Position numbers and translations under genes: made by a program. A stretch of 64,000 nucleotides of DNA from Amycolatopsis sp. DSM 110486 (GTDB taxonomy: Bacteria; Actinomycetota; Actinomycetes; Mycobacteriales; Pseudonocardiaceae), in the NCBI RefSeq assembly GCF_019468465.1, contig NZ_CP080519.1:10223001-10287000 (forward strand). Reading direction: 5' to 3'. Below the pieces are notes generated by a model. That model made no database searches and had not been told where the DNA came from. It worked only from the letters and a program-made list of their open reading frames with translations. Positions within the stretch are counted from its first letter, which is position 1; every line of letters begins with the position of its first letter. Of this stretch, positions 25,123 through 33,838 are shown piece after piece.

Positions 25123-26580
25123 TCAGGCCATCTCCTCCAGCTCACGCCCCTTCGTTTCCTTGACGTACTTGATCACGAAGAAGATCGACACGAAGGCGAA
25201 GAACGTGTAGACGCCGTAGGCAAGTCCCAGCCCGACATCCGACAGCGCGGGGAAGGTCGTGGAAATGGCGAAGTTGGCCAGCCACTGCGCCGCCGCGGCG
25301 ACGGACAAGGCCATGGCGCGGATCTTGTTGCTGAACATCTCACCGAGCAGCACCCACACCACCGGGCCCCACGTCGCTCCGAAGAACACGACGTAGACGT
25401 TGGCGGCGATGAGCGCGATCGGCGCGGCCGAACCCAGGTCCGGCGTGCCGTTCACGATCGGCGCGGTGCCGAAGAGCAGGGCGAGGACGCCCAGACAGAC
25501 GAACTGGCCGATCGAGCCGATCAGCAGCAGTGGCTTGCGGCCGATCCGGTCGACCAGTGCGATGGCGATGACCGTGGTGAGGATGTTGGTCACCGACGTG
25601 ATCACGGTGATCGCCAGTGCGTTCTGCTCGCTGAACCCCACGGCCTGCCACAGCACCGAGGAGTAGTAGAAGATCACGTTGATGCCGGTGAACTGCTGGA
25701 AAACCGACAGTCCGATGCCGATCCAGACGATCGGCAGCAACCCCAGCCTCGGGCCACGGACGGTCACGAAGCCGGTGCGTTCGTTCTTTCCTTTGACCGT
25801 CCGGATGATCTCCGTGATCTTCGCGTCGACGTCTCCGCCGACGAACCGCCGCAGCACCTCTGCCGCTCTGGCCAGCTGCTCCTTCTGGACCAGGTGCCGC
25901 GGCGACTCCGGGATCGTCAAGGCCAGGAGGCCGTAGGCGAGGGCGGGAATCAGCAGCGACAGGAACATCCACCGCCAAGTCGCGAGGCCGAACCACAGAG
26001 GATCCGACGCCCCGCCCGATCCGGCGACCAGTGCGAAGTCCACGAGTAACGCCACGAAGATGCCGGACACGATGGCCAGCTGCTGCAGCGAGCCCAGCCT
26101 GCCGCGCAGGTGCGCCGGCGAGATCTCCGCGATGTAGGCGGGCGCGATCACGGATGCCGCGCCGACCCCGAGACCTCCGACGAGCCGCCAGAACGCGAGC
26201 TCCCAGATCGAGAACGAGAAGCCGCTGCCCAGCGCGCTGATGGCGAACGCGATCGCGGCGAGCCACATGACGCGGATCCGGCCGTAGCGGTCCGCGATCC
26301 CGCCCGCGAACCAGGCGCCGATCGCGCAGCCGATCAGCGCCGCGGCGACGGCGAACCCGAGGACGAAGGGCGACGCGTTGAAGGTTTCCCCGACAGCCTT
26401 GACGGCGCCGTTGATCACCGCGGTGTCGTAGCCGAAGAGGAAACCGCCGAGCGCCGCCGTCGCGGCGACGAGCACGGTGCGCCCGGTACTCGGGGTGGGA
26501 TAGCTGATCCGATGGGCAGGATTGCCCTGCTGCCAAGAGGGTTCGCTCGACGGTGGCTGTTCGCCCGGTGTGGTCCCCAC
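25123..26580 (-). CDS. MFS sugar porter
   Basis: A 485-residue major facilitator with twelve spans and sugar-porter signatures: GGFLFGYDTAVINGAVKAVG in segment 1, DRYGRIRVM in loop 2-3, PAYIAEISPAHLRGRLGSLQ after segment 4, PESPRHLV before the central loop, QQFTGINVIFYYSS in segment 7 and DRIGRKPLLL. It should import a sugar or disaccharide with H+. GTG at 26580 is chosen because GGGGAGG lies seven bases upstream; a start at 26637 would add 19 residues. It is the first gene of the coupled alpha-glucoside operon. Confidence 0.92.
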   Translation of the reverse strand: MGTTPGEQPPSSEPSWQQGNPAHRISYPTPSTGRTVLVAATAALGGFLFGYDTAVINGAVKAVGETFNASPFVLGFAVAAALIGCAIGAWFAGGIADRYGRIRVMWLAAIAFAISALGSGFSFSIWELAFWRLVGGLGVGAASVIAPAYIAEISPAHLRGRLGSLQQLAIVSGIFVALLVDFALVAGSGGASDPLWFGLATWRWMFLSLLIPALAYGLLALTIPESPRHLVQKEQLARAAEVLRRFVGGDVDAKITEIIRTVKGKNERTGFVTVRGPRLGLLPIVWIGIGLSVFQQFTGINVIFYYSSVLWQAVGFSEQNALAITVITSVTNILTTVIAIALVDRIGRKPLLLIGSIGQFVCLGVLALLFGTAPIVNGTPDLGSAAPIALIAANVYVVFFGATWGPVVWVLLGEMFSNKIRAMALSVAAAAQWLANFAISTTFPALSDVGLGLAYGVYTFFAFVSIFFVIKYVKETKGRELEEMA

Positions 26581-26689
26581 ATGGACCTCCCCTGCGTGAG
26601 GGTCTCCGAGGCGGTCTGCGCTCGACGGCTCCCTCACACCTCCCTACAGGGTGTGTCCTAATTCACATTCCGTCAAGAGGGCGGTCGCC

Positions 26690-26705
26690 TGCGCAAATTT
26701 GCACA
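26690..26705. promoter_or_regulatory. Dyad upstream of the sugar operon
   Basis: TGCGCAAATTTGCACA contains the perfect 10-bp palindrome GCAAATTTGC and extends to a TG/CA dyad of 16 bp. It sits about 110 bp upstream of the MFS start in the 26581-26901 gap, where a sugar-responsive repressor could act. A TTGACG at 26672-26677 (minus strand) may be a -35 element. Nothing else is evident in the gap. Confidence 0.4.
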
Positions 26706-26901
26706 CGAGCGCCGCATTATCCGGCTGCACCGTTTCCCGGCACACGGTCACGAACACGACCGGCCGACCGCAACTTTCCTACCGAGGAGAGGCCGGTGCT
26801 GTTGTTCGGCTGGAATACCCTGATTGGCGCCGGTATGGGAATTGACCTTGTCGGATTAGCCGCCGGAAAAGTCAAAGGAGCGGCCTTCCCGTCGCAAAGG
26901 G

Positions 26902-27495
26902 GTGCCCCTCTTCGGTCTGTGCCAGAGTCAGCCCCACCCATCGTCGTACTGCGGCGACCAGCCGGGGCCAGGGTTGGCCGGGGCCACGGTTCGCCTGGTC
27001 CGGGTGAAGCCGGACACGGGCACTCGCCCGGATGCTGCACTGGTGGGGAGGTTCGAGCGGAAACCGTTGCCGAAGCAGGACGCCCGCGGCACGTCACGCG
27101 TCGTGCACGCCGCTGACCTGCGTATCGAAGCGTGGGGACCGACGCGGGAAGCGTGTCTGACGGAAGCCGTCCGAGCGCTGGTGGAGAGTTTCGCCCGGAC
27201 ACGTCTGCACCGCGGGTCCGCGGCCTGGTCGTTCGAGGTCTGCGGCCCGACGGACGGTTCGGTGCTGGTCGCGTTGCTCGACAAGGTCATCCTCATGATG
27301 CGGACTCGGAGCCTGATCCCGGTCACCGCGGAAGGGATCGTCGTGGACGGCTCGACGGTGCGGCTGCGCTGCCAGATGACCGACCTCGGCGCCGTCATCC
27401 CGACCGGGGCGATTCCGAAGGCCGTGTCCCGGCGGGAGGTCCGGTGCGAGCGCACCGAACGCGGCTGGTGGTGCGCGGCCCGGATCGATGTCTGA
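26902..27495 (+). CDS. Archease-family protein
   Basis: A 197-residue protein whose last 130 residues match archease, the RtcB RNA-ligase activator: SRVVHAADLRIEAWGPTREA with the metal-binding His69 and Asp72, DKVILMMRTRSLIPV, KAVSRREVRCERTERGWWCA, and a terminal Asp in ARIDV. The family core starts around residue 65, so the first 60 residues are an extension or the true start is later (for example GTG at 27042). No rtcB gene is in this window. The 130 bp between its stop and gatD show nothing distinctive. Confidence 0.72.
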   Translation: MPLFGLCQSQPHPSSYCGDQPGPGLAGATVRLVRVKPDTGTRPDAALVGRFERKPLPKQDARGTSRVVHAADLRIEAWGPTREACLTEAVRALVESFARTRLHRGSAAWSFEVCGPTDGSVLVALLDKVILMMRTRSLIPVTAEGIVVDGSTVRLRCQMTDLGAVIPTGAIPKAVSRREVRCERTERGWWCAARIDV

Positions 27496-27626
27496 GTCGC
27501 GGTGAAGTCAGGCGACTCCGTGCCTGCGCCCTGGAGATTTCACCCCGGTGCAACGCCGACGGTTCCGGCTACCGGCCGTGCTTCGTGCTGCGGTGGTCCG
27601 ACGCGAGCGCCGGGTGTCCTGGGGTA

Positions 27627-28349
27627 TCACCACCGTGGGCCGTGCATCGCTGCGCGCAATCGTTCTTCCCGCAAGGCCTCGACCTCCGGCAGGGCCAGCG
27701 GCGATGGCGGGGTGCCGAGCACCCATTCCAGTAGCCGGTCGGCCAGCGCGGGGTTGCGCGCCAGCACCGGGCCGTGGAGGTAGGTCGCCAGTACCCGGCC
27801 GGTTCCCGCGCCCTCTGTGCCATCCCCGTTGCCGACGCCGGCGCGTACCGAGCCGAGCGGACAGCTGCCGGGGCCGACGAGCGTGCGGCCGAGGTGGTTC
27901 TCGAAGCCGGTGAGGGGCTGTGCCGTCAGCTCGGGTCTGACGTCGACGACGATTTCCCCCACCGCGCGCCCCCGCCCGGGAGACGTCACTACGTCGAGCA
28001 GACCAAGCCCACGATGGGAGACGTTGTCGGGCGTCGTGAAGTTCATGCCGAGGACCTGAAGTCCGGCGCAGACGCCGAACACCACGGCACCTCGCGTGAC
28101 CGCCCGCTGCAGTCCGGGATGCTCGTGCAGGTGCGCCGTCGCAAGAGCTTGAGCATCGTCTTCGCCGCCGCCCAGCAAGTACAGGTCGAGCGAGCACGGC
28201 ACCGCCTCGCCGTGGCGGGTCTCCGTCACGCTCGCGGCGATGCCCCGCCACTGCAATCGCCGCCGCAGCACTTGGGCGTTGCCGCCGTCGCTGTAGGTGC
28301 CGAGGATGTCGGGCAGCAGCACCCCGATACGGACGGCTGACTCAGTCAT
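27627..28349 (-). CDS. gatD: Lipid II isoglutaminyl synthase, glutamine amidotransferase subunit
   Basis: A 240-residue class I glutaminase-like protein with nucleophile Cys94 in FGVCAGLQVLG and His192 in ATYLHGPVLARNP, matching the Staphylococcus GatD Cys94/His189 arrangement. It releases ammonia for MurT to amidate the alpha-carboxylate of D-Glu in lipid II. ATG at 28349 overlaps the murT stop by eight bases, the usual murT-gatD coupling. An upstream start at 28592 would read out of frame through murT and is rejected. Confidence 0.93.
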   Translation of the reverse strand: MTESAVRIGVLLPDILGTYSDGGNAQVLRRRLQWRGIAASVTETRHGEAVPCSLDLYLLGGGEDDAQALATAHLHEHPGLQRAVTRGAVVFGVCAGLQVLGMNFTTPDNVSHRGLGLLDVVTSPGRGRAVGEIVVDVRPELTAQPLTGFENHLGRTLVGPGSCPLGSVRAGVGNGDGTEGAGTGRVLATYLHGPVLARNPALADRLLEWVLGTPPSPLALPEVEALREERLRAAMHGPRW

Positions 28350-29625
28350 CGCCGAGCTGCTGCCGGAGATCACGGAAAGCCGTGTAGTTCGCGACGAGCT
28401 CGACCGGGCCGGGCGGCAGCAGTGAGGCGACCGCCGCGAGCGGACGGGGGCAGAGCGTGTGCCGCACCTCGGCGTAAGTGAGGCGCACGGCCAGATCGGT
28501 CGCCCGTTCACCGGCGGCCACGACCTGCCGTCCACGCAGCTGCTCGAACCGCACGTCCCACAACCACGACATGTCCCGCCCGTCGGCCTCACCGCTGTTC
28601 ACCGCGATCACGACCGGCGACCGGGAGTCGAGCAGCGGCAGTGTTTCCTCCCAGCAGGCCGGGTTCTTCGCCAGCATCACCCGCACACTGCGCCCGGACA
28701 CCCAAGCCTGGCGGTAGCGGCCGGCGACGTCGGCGATCGGACGCAGTCGCGCGACGGCGACCTCCGGCGAGACACCGAGCCGAGCGGCGGTGGCCACCGC
28801 GATCGCGGCGTTCGCGGCGTTGGCGCGGCCCGGCAGGCGGAGGCCGAGCGTGATCTTCGAGCCCCCGATGGTTTCCACGGCATCACCGGTCAGAGTCCAC
28901 AGCGGATCCGGCCGGGTAAGACCACACGCACAGTGCCAGCAGGTGTTGTGCCTGACCACGGCTCGGCCGCATCGGGCGCAGGCCACGGCGTCGGCGTGCC
29001 ACCGCTGTCCCGCGCCGACCCACACGGGGTGAGCGGAGCCAAGGGCGGCCGAGGTGACCAGTGGGTCGTCGCAGTTGGCGACCACGGTCGTGTCCGGCAA
29101 TGCCGCGGCGACCGCCCGCAACGCCCGTTCGGTCGTCCGAACCTCGCCGACCCGGTCCAGCTGGTCTCGGCTGAGGTTGAGCAGCACGAGGCAGGCCGGG
29201 TGCACCTGCGCGGCGACGGCGGGCACGTAGGTCTCGTCGACTTCGAGGACCGCCAGGGGGGCGCGATGTTTGTCCACCAGGGCGGCGACTACCCCGTCGG
29301 TCATGTTCGCGCCGTCGCTGTTCGTGGCGACCTGGCCCAGCGTCTCCAGGATCCGGCTGAGCATGAGCGCGGTGGTGGTCTTGCCGTTGGTGCCGGTCAC
29401 CAGCACCACTGTCCGACCGCCGCCGATCCGGCTCAGCACGCGAGGATCCAGTGTGAGTGCGATCCGCCCGCCGATGACGCCGCCGTTGCCGAGACCCATT
29501 CCCCGCGAGATCGCCGCGCCGAGCCGCCCGGCCGCGACCGCCAGCCGCGTTCGCGCCGGGAGCCGGCGCGGCACGGGCGGCAGGACGGCTTGCTTGCCGA
29601 CGACGCACGGTGAATCGGGGCTCAC
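28342..29625 (-). CDS. murT: Lipid II isoglutaminyl synthase, Mur-ligase-like subunit
   Basis: A 427-residue Mur-ligase-like protein: ATP P-loop VTGTNGKTTTALML, central domain with AVLEVDETYVPA and LLNLSRDQLDR, an inserted Cys4 zinc ribbon (CARCGRAVVRHNTCWHCACG) typical of MurT, and the C-terminal MurT domain (AKNPACWEETLPLL). With GatD it amidates lipid II, which affects cross-linking and lysozyme resistance. GTG at 29625 follows AAGGAGG with seven-base spacing; the frame is open to 29754 but without a better start. Confidence 0.93.
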   Translation of the reverse strand: MSPDSPCVVGKQAVLPPVPRRLPARTRLAVAAGRLGAAISRGMGLGNGGVIGGRIALTLDPRVLSRIGGGRTVVLVTGTNGKTTTALMLSRILETLGQVATNSDGANMTDGVVAALVDKHRAPLAVLEVDETYVPAVAAQVHPACLVLLNLSRDQLDRVGEVRTTERALRAVAAALPDTTVVANCDDPLVTSAALGSAHPVWVGAGQRWHADAVACARCGRAVVRHNTCWHCACGLTRPDPLWTLTGDAVETIGGSKITLGLRLPGRANAANAAIAVATAARLGVSPEVAVARLRPIADVAGRYRQAWVSGRSVRVMLAKNPACWEETLPLLDSRSPVVIAVNSGEADGRDMSWLWDVRFEQLRGRQVVAAGERATDLAVRLTYAEVRHTLCPRPLAAVASLLPPGPVELVANYTAFRDLRQQLGDD

Positions 29626-30221
29626 GCACAGCCTCCTTCGCGCTTGGTCGGGCAAATAACCGTCACCCCTCGTCGCCTGGCCGTGCGAGGGCGCTGAGAG
29701 CGCGGTGACGACGGCACGTCCGGTGCGAACCGGCGGCGCGTTCCGTTGGCCCATCCGGGACTGAGAGTACGTCGGACCGCATCAGTGCGCGCTCAAGAAA
29801 GGTCGACAGAACGCTGTCTCGTTATCCCTTTTTGTCCGTTTCGGCCACCGACTTGCCGCCGTCTGCCAACCCGCAATCGTCCTCAACGCAGTGAATCACC
29901 GGGACCGCAGCATTTTCAGACCTGCTCCAGCTGTACCCGGCCCAGACGCGGCGGGCAGATGTCGTGCCGCACCCGTAGATGTCCGGGCCACCGGCCGCAT
30001 TCGTCGCCACGACGGCCGGCCTGAGCGAGCCGTGCTCAACGAACGCCGCAGGTCGCCCGTGATCGGTCGCGCGGAACCGGTTCGGACGGCGGACCACCGC
30101 AACAGACCTGGCTCGGCAGCACGGCCACAGGGAAACGCTCGGCTGGGAGTCCCAGCCGAGCGTTGCGCCACTGTCGGTCGACACCGAACGAAGTCCGGCC
30201 TCGCTGAAACCCCTCCGCAGG
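29626..30221. other. Intergenic region between formamidase 3' end and murT
   Basis: About 600 bp without a supportable gene. It must contain the murT promoter near its right-gene side (29640-29830, including a short AT-rich stretch at 29810-29835) and the strong hairpin at 30134-30164. Several open frames here lack ribosome sites and family similarity. Confidence 0.6.
30134..30164 (-). terminator. Terminator hairpin after formamidase
   Basis: AACGCTCGGCTGGGA (30134-30148) and TCCCAGCCGAGCGTT (30150-30164) form a perfect 15-bp inverted repeat around one base. It lies 57 bp past the formamidase stop on the minus strand, the expected place for its terminator. Confidence 0.75.
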
Positions 30222-31469
30222 TCAGGACGCGACCGCGCACTGTCCGCGATCGGCCCTCACCGGGCCTTCGCTCGTCGGGCGCACGTCGAAATCGAAGATC
30301 TCCGTGGGCACGTAGAGCGTGCAACACGCGTTGGGGATGTCCACGATGCCGCTGATCCGGCCCTCGATGGGCGCCGAGCCGAGCAGCAGGTAGGCCTGTT
30401 CACCAGTGAATCCCCACTTCTTGAAGTACTCCACCGCGTTCAGGGCCGCATTGCGGTAGGCCATGGTGGCGTCGAGGTAGAGGTTCTCGTCGGTCTCCCG
30501 GTCCACCGAGATGCCCACGAACGACAGGAACTCGGAATACCGGGGTTCGACGTTTCCCGGCATGAACACCGGATTCGTGGTGATGCCGTACTTCTCCATG
30601 CCGCCTTTGATGAGGTCGACGTGGAAGTCGATGTACCCGCCCATCTCGATGGCGCCACAGAAGGTGATCTCGCCGTCGCCCTGGCTGAAGTGCAGATCTC
30701 CGCCGGAGAACTTGGCGTCGTCGACGTAGACCGGGTAGAAGACCCGCGATCCCCGGGTGAAGTTCTTGATGTCGTGGTTCCCACCGTTCTCCCGGGCCGG
30801 CACCGTGCGGGCGCCCTCGCTGGCGATGTGCTCCGCGGTCGACCTGTCGGCCGTTCCGGCGAGCGTCCCGTCGAGCAACGGCGGCAGGCCCAGCGGCGGT
30901 ACGCGGTCGGGCTCGCGGGCGACCAGCGCCCGCTCCCTGCGGTTCCACCGCTGGAGCAGCTCGGCCGACGGCGCGGTGCCGAACAGGCCGGGGTGGGTGA
31001 TTCCGGTGTACCGGATGCCCGGCAGGTGGCGCGAGGTGGCCTGCTGACCGTGGAAGTCCCAGATCGCCTTGTAGGCGTCGGGGAAGTAGTCGGTCAGGAA
31101 CCCGCCGCCGTTGGCCTTGGCGAACACCCCGGTGTAGCCCCAGCCCTGCCCCGGCGCGTCGCCCGTCTCCTGCGGAACCGGGCCGAGGTCGAGGATGTCG
31201 ACGACGAGCAGGTCACCGGGCTGGGCGCCCTCGACGCCGATGGGACCGCTGAGCATGTGGCAGCGCGACAGGTCGACGTCCCGCACGTCGTTGGCCGAGT
31301 CGTTGTTGCCGAGCTGGGCGTCGGTCCATTCCCGGCACTCCACGCGGAACTCCTGCCCGGGACGGACCATCGCGGCGACCGGTACATCCGGGTGCCACCG
31401 GTTGTGGCCCGGCACCGCCTGGTCGCGCATGGATTTCGTCTGGTCGACACTGAACACTACTTCTGGCAT
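30222..31469 (-). CDS. fmdA: Formamidase (acetamidase/formamidase family)
   Basis: A 415-residue FmdA-type amidase that hydrolyses formamide to formate and ammonia. Recognisable blocks are GHNRWHPDVPVAAMVRPGQE near the N-terminus, NDVRDVDLSRCHMLSGPIGV, GYTGVFAKANGGGFLTDYFP, GNHDIKNFTRGSRVFYPVYV and SQGDGEITFCGAIEMGGYID; length equals characterised FmdA. AGAGGAG precedes the ATG at 31469. It is transcribed alone; no formamide channel or fmdB lies beside it. Likely function is nitrogen scavenging. Confidence 0.92.
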   Translation of the reverse strand: MPEVVFSVDQTKSMRDQAVPGHNRWHPDVPVAAMVRPGQEFRVECREWTDAQLGNNDSANDVRDVDLSRCHMLSGPIGVEGAQPGDLLVVDILDLGPVPQETGDAPGQGWGYTGVFAKANGGGFLTDYFPDAYKAIWDFHGQQATSRHLPGIRYTGITHPGLFGTAPSAELLQRWNRRERALVAREPDRVPPLGLPPLLDGTLAGTADRSTAEHIASEGARTVPARENGGNHDIKNFTRGSRVFYPVYVDDAKFSGGDLHFSQGDGEITFCGAIEMGGYIDFHVDLIKGGMEKYGITTNPVFMPGNVEPRYSEFLSFVGISVDRETDENLYLDATMAYRNAALNAVEYFKKWGFTGEQAYLLLGSAPIEGRISGIVDIPNACCTLYVPTEIFDFDVRPTSEGPVRADRGQCAVAS

Positions 31470-31902
31470 GCGAATTCTCCTCTGTTTGCGGGCCTTTGAT
31501 CTGGCTCGCCCGCCGTTCTCGGGTCAGTACCTGTGAACCTCCTGGTCATATCGGCGACGTTCGACAGAAAAACCGACGCCTGAATTTACGAAAAAATTGA
31601 GTTCGTCGACGATGTGAAATTCTGAAAAAAGACCTTCGCTGTTCGGCGATCCGTACCCACGCCCCGAGGCAGGCATCGACGACTCCGGCCGGCGCTGATC
31701 GCCACTGCGGTTGCGGTCGCCACATCGACTGCTTGCGGGCTACTTTCCGTGACGGCCCGGGCGGACTCACGAGGACGTTCGGTCACTCCCGAGACCAGGA
31801 CGGCACTGGCCCGACGCCGCATCTTGAACGGGATCGCGCTGTACGCAGCGTATTCGCAGGTCGCGCAGGGATGTCAAGGGCAACGAAAAACCACGCACCG
31901 GC
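31470..31902. other. Intergenic region upstream of fmdA
   Basis: About 430 bp without a supportable gene. The part next to fmdA (31555-31640) is clearly AT-richer than its surroundings and should hold the fmdA promoter; no conserved riboswitch or tRNA fold was recognised. Confidence 0.5.
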
Positions 31903-31931
31903 TTGACTTAAGGTATATCGTTTCGTTATCT
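31903..31931 (+). promoter_or_regulatory. Promoter for the zinc-ribbon/glycolate oxidase genes
   Basis: TTGACT (31903-31908) and TTATCT (31926-31931) are separated by 17 bp. The spacer and -10 carry an imperfect dyad, AAGGTATATCG against CGTTATCTT, which could be an operator. Transcription would start near 31938, about 64 bp before the zinc-ribbon gene. Confidence 0.55.
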
Positions 31932-32001
31932 TGCCTCGTCCTGCACCGGCTGCCCCTTACGGGCGTCGAAGCAATGCTGATCAAGAAATCGGTGGAGCGT
32001 C

Positions 32002-32178
32002 GTGGAAGCGAAGTCCGACGACGACGGCTCGATGGAGTTCGTCGTCCTCACCGCGTGGGAATGCGCCAGCTGCGAGGTCGCCGGGCGGACTCCGCCGGGG
32101 AAGGCGGTCGAGTGCTGGAGTTGCGGCGGCTCGGTCGTGATCACCGCACGGCCCAGCATCCGGCGCTTGGCCGGGTAG
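32002..32178 (+). CDS. Small zinc-ribbon protein
   Basis: A 58-residue protein starting with GTG at 32002 behind GGTGGAG. It has a Cys4 knuckle pair: Cys21 and Cys24 in WECASCEVAG, Cys38 and Cys41 in ECWSCGGS, a C-x2-C-x13-C-x2-C ribbon, then a basic tail VVITARPSIRRLAG. The N-terminus carries an acidic DDDG stretch before MEFVVLTAWE. No function is assigned. It lies between a good promoter and glcD, so it may be co-transcribed with the glycolate oxidase genes; an internal ATG at 32032 lacks a ribosome site. Confidence 0.7.
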   Translation: MEAKSDDDGSMEFVVLTAWECASCEVAGRTPPGKAVECWSCGGSVVITARPSIRRLAG

Positions 32179-32350
32179 CCGCACGCGGCCCCACCTGCGG
32201 TTTCCTCCGCGACCCAGGAGGCGCTGTCCGTCGCCCGAGGACCCGAGTTGACTGGCCTTCCGGACCGTCTTACGGTGCCGAAAGGCAGAGTTTACTTTCT
32301 GTAGCTCAAAGCCGTCCGGATCCACAGTCAAGCGGGCTGGGAGGGCGCGC

Positions 32351-33838
32351 ATGACGACCTACGAGCCACGAGATGTGCGACCGCGGATCGCGGCGCTGAC
32401 CGAGCGCCTGCGGGCGGCGCTGGGTCCTGATTCGGTCATCGACGATCACCAGCGGCTGCGTACCTACGAGTGCGACGGCCTCGCGCACTACAAGGTCACT
32501 CCCGCGCTCGCCGTGCTCGCTCGGGACAGTGCCGCCGTCGTGGAGACCGTGCGTGCCTGCGCCGAGGCCGAGGTGCCGTTCGTCGCGCGCGGATCCGGCA
32601 CGGGCCTCTCCGGTGGTGCGCTGCCGCGCGCCGACGGGGTCCTCATCGTCACCTCGCGGATGCGGCACATCATCGAGATCGACCGGGAGAACCAGCGTGC
32701 GGTGGTCGAGCCAGGGGTGATCAACCTGGACGTTTCCCGGGCCGCCAAGCCCGAGGGCTACTACTACGCGCCGGATCCCTCGAGCCAGCAGGTGTGCTCG
32801 ATCGGCGGCAACGTCGCGGAGAACTCGGGTGGCGCGCACTGCCTGAAGTACGGTTTCACCACCAACCACGTCACTGGCATCACCTTCGTGACCGCGGACG
32901 GCGAAGCCGTGCGGCTCGGCGGCAAGGCGCCGGATCCGACCGGGTACGACCTGCTCGGGGCCATCGTGGGTTCGGAAGGCACGCTCGGCATCGCCACCGA
33001 GGTGACGGTGCGGCTCACCCGGCTGCCGGAAGCGGTCCGCACGTTGCTCGCGGCCTTCCCGAGCACCGACGACGCCGGCGCGGCCGTTTCGGAGATCATC
33101 GGCGCCGGAGTCGTGCCCGCGGCGATCGAGATGATGGACGCGCTGGCGATCGAGGCGGCCGAAGCCGCCGTGCACTGTGACTACCCCGGTGGTGCGGGTG
33201 CGGTGCTGATCGTCGAGCTGGACGGACCGGCCGACGAGGTCGAGCGGCAGTTCGAGGAGGTCGAGCGGCACTGCCGCACGCACCGGGCCTTCGAGATCCG
33301 CATCGCGAAGGACGACGTGGAGCGCGCGTTGTTCTGGAAGGGGCGCAAGTCGGCGTTCGCCGCCGTCGGGAGGATCAGTCCCGACTACATCGTCCAGGAC
33401 GGTGTCATCCCGCGCACCGCGTTGCCCGAGGTGCTGCACCGGATGACGGAGCTCTCGCGCAGCAGCGGCGTCCGGGTCGCCAACGTCTTCCACGCCGGGG
33501 ACGGCAACCTGCACCCGCTGGTGCTGTTCGACGACGCGGTGCCCGGCGAAGCCGAGCGCGCCGAGGAGGTTTCGGGGGCGATCCTCGACCTCTGCATCGA
33601 GTACGGCGGATCGATCACCGGCGAGCACGGCGTCGGGTCGGACAAGGCGAAGTTCATGCCGCGGATGTTCACCGAGGCGGACCTCGACACGATGCAGTTG
33701 GTGCGCTGCGCCTTCGATCCGGCCGGACTGGCCAATCCCGGCAAGGTGTTCCCGACGCCGCGCTTGTGCGGTGAGGTGCCAGGCCGGCACAAGGGCGCGC
33801 ATCCCTTGCAGGAAGCCGGAATCGCCGAGGTCTTCTGA
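32351..33838 (+). CDS. glcD: Glycolate oxidase, FAD-linked subunit GlcD
   Basis: A 495-residue FAD-linked oxidase. The N-terminal PCMH-type FAD domain contains FVARGSGTGLSGGALPRADG, SSQQVCSIGGNVAENSGGAH and GSEGTLGIATEVTVRL. The C-terminal FAD-oxidase domain contains the motif NVFHAGDGNLHPLVLFDD and GSITGEHGVGSDKAKFM. With GlcE and GlcF it oxidises glycolate or D-lactate to the 2-oxo acid and passes electrons to the respiratory chain. Its TGA overlaps the glcE ATG by one base. Confidence 0.93.
   Translation: MTTYEPRDVRPRIAALTERLRAALGPDSVIDDHQRLRTYECDGLAHYKVTPALAVLARDSAAVVETVRACAEAEVPFVARGSGTGLSGGALPRADGVLIVTSRMRHIIEIDRENQRAVVEPGVINLDVSRAAKPEGYYYAPDPSSQQVCSIGGNVAENSGGAHCLKYGFTTNHVTGITFVTADGEAVRLGGKAPDPTGYDLLGAIVGSEGTLGIATEVTVRLTRLPEAVRTLLAAFPSTDDAGAAVSEIIGAGVVPAAIEMMDALAIEAAEAAVHCDYPGGAGAVLIVELDGPADEVERQFEEVERHCRTHRAFEIRIAKDDVERALFWKGRKSAFAAVGRISPDYIVQDGVIPRTALPEVLHRMTELSRSSGVRVANVFHAGDGNLHPLVLFDDAVPGEAERAEEVSGAILDLCIEYGGSITGEHGVGSDKAKFMPRMFTEADLDTMQLVRCAFDPAGLANPGKVFPTPRLCGEVPGRHKGAHPLQEAGIAEVF

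Noticed and set aside
22496..25210. A 904-codon open frame on the plus strand
   Set aside because: It is antiparallel to the trehalose-phosphatase/GH65 fusion, whose frame has all catalytic motifs. Its own translation shows no family and is rich in Arg, Gly and Val from mirrored codons.
31470..31902. A riboswitch upstream of formamidase
   Set aside because: The gap is long and AT-rich in part, but no guanidine, glutamine or other known conserved core was recognised.
31749..32354. A 201-codon frame upstream of glcD
   Set aside because: It has no ribosome site or family and overlaps the better supported zinc-ribbon gene in another frame.
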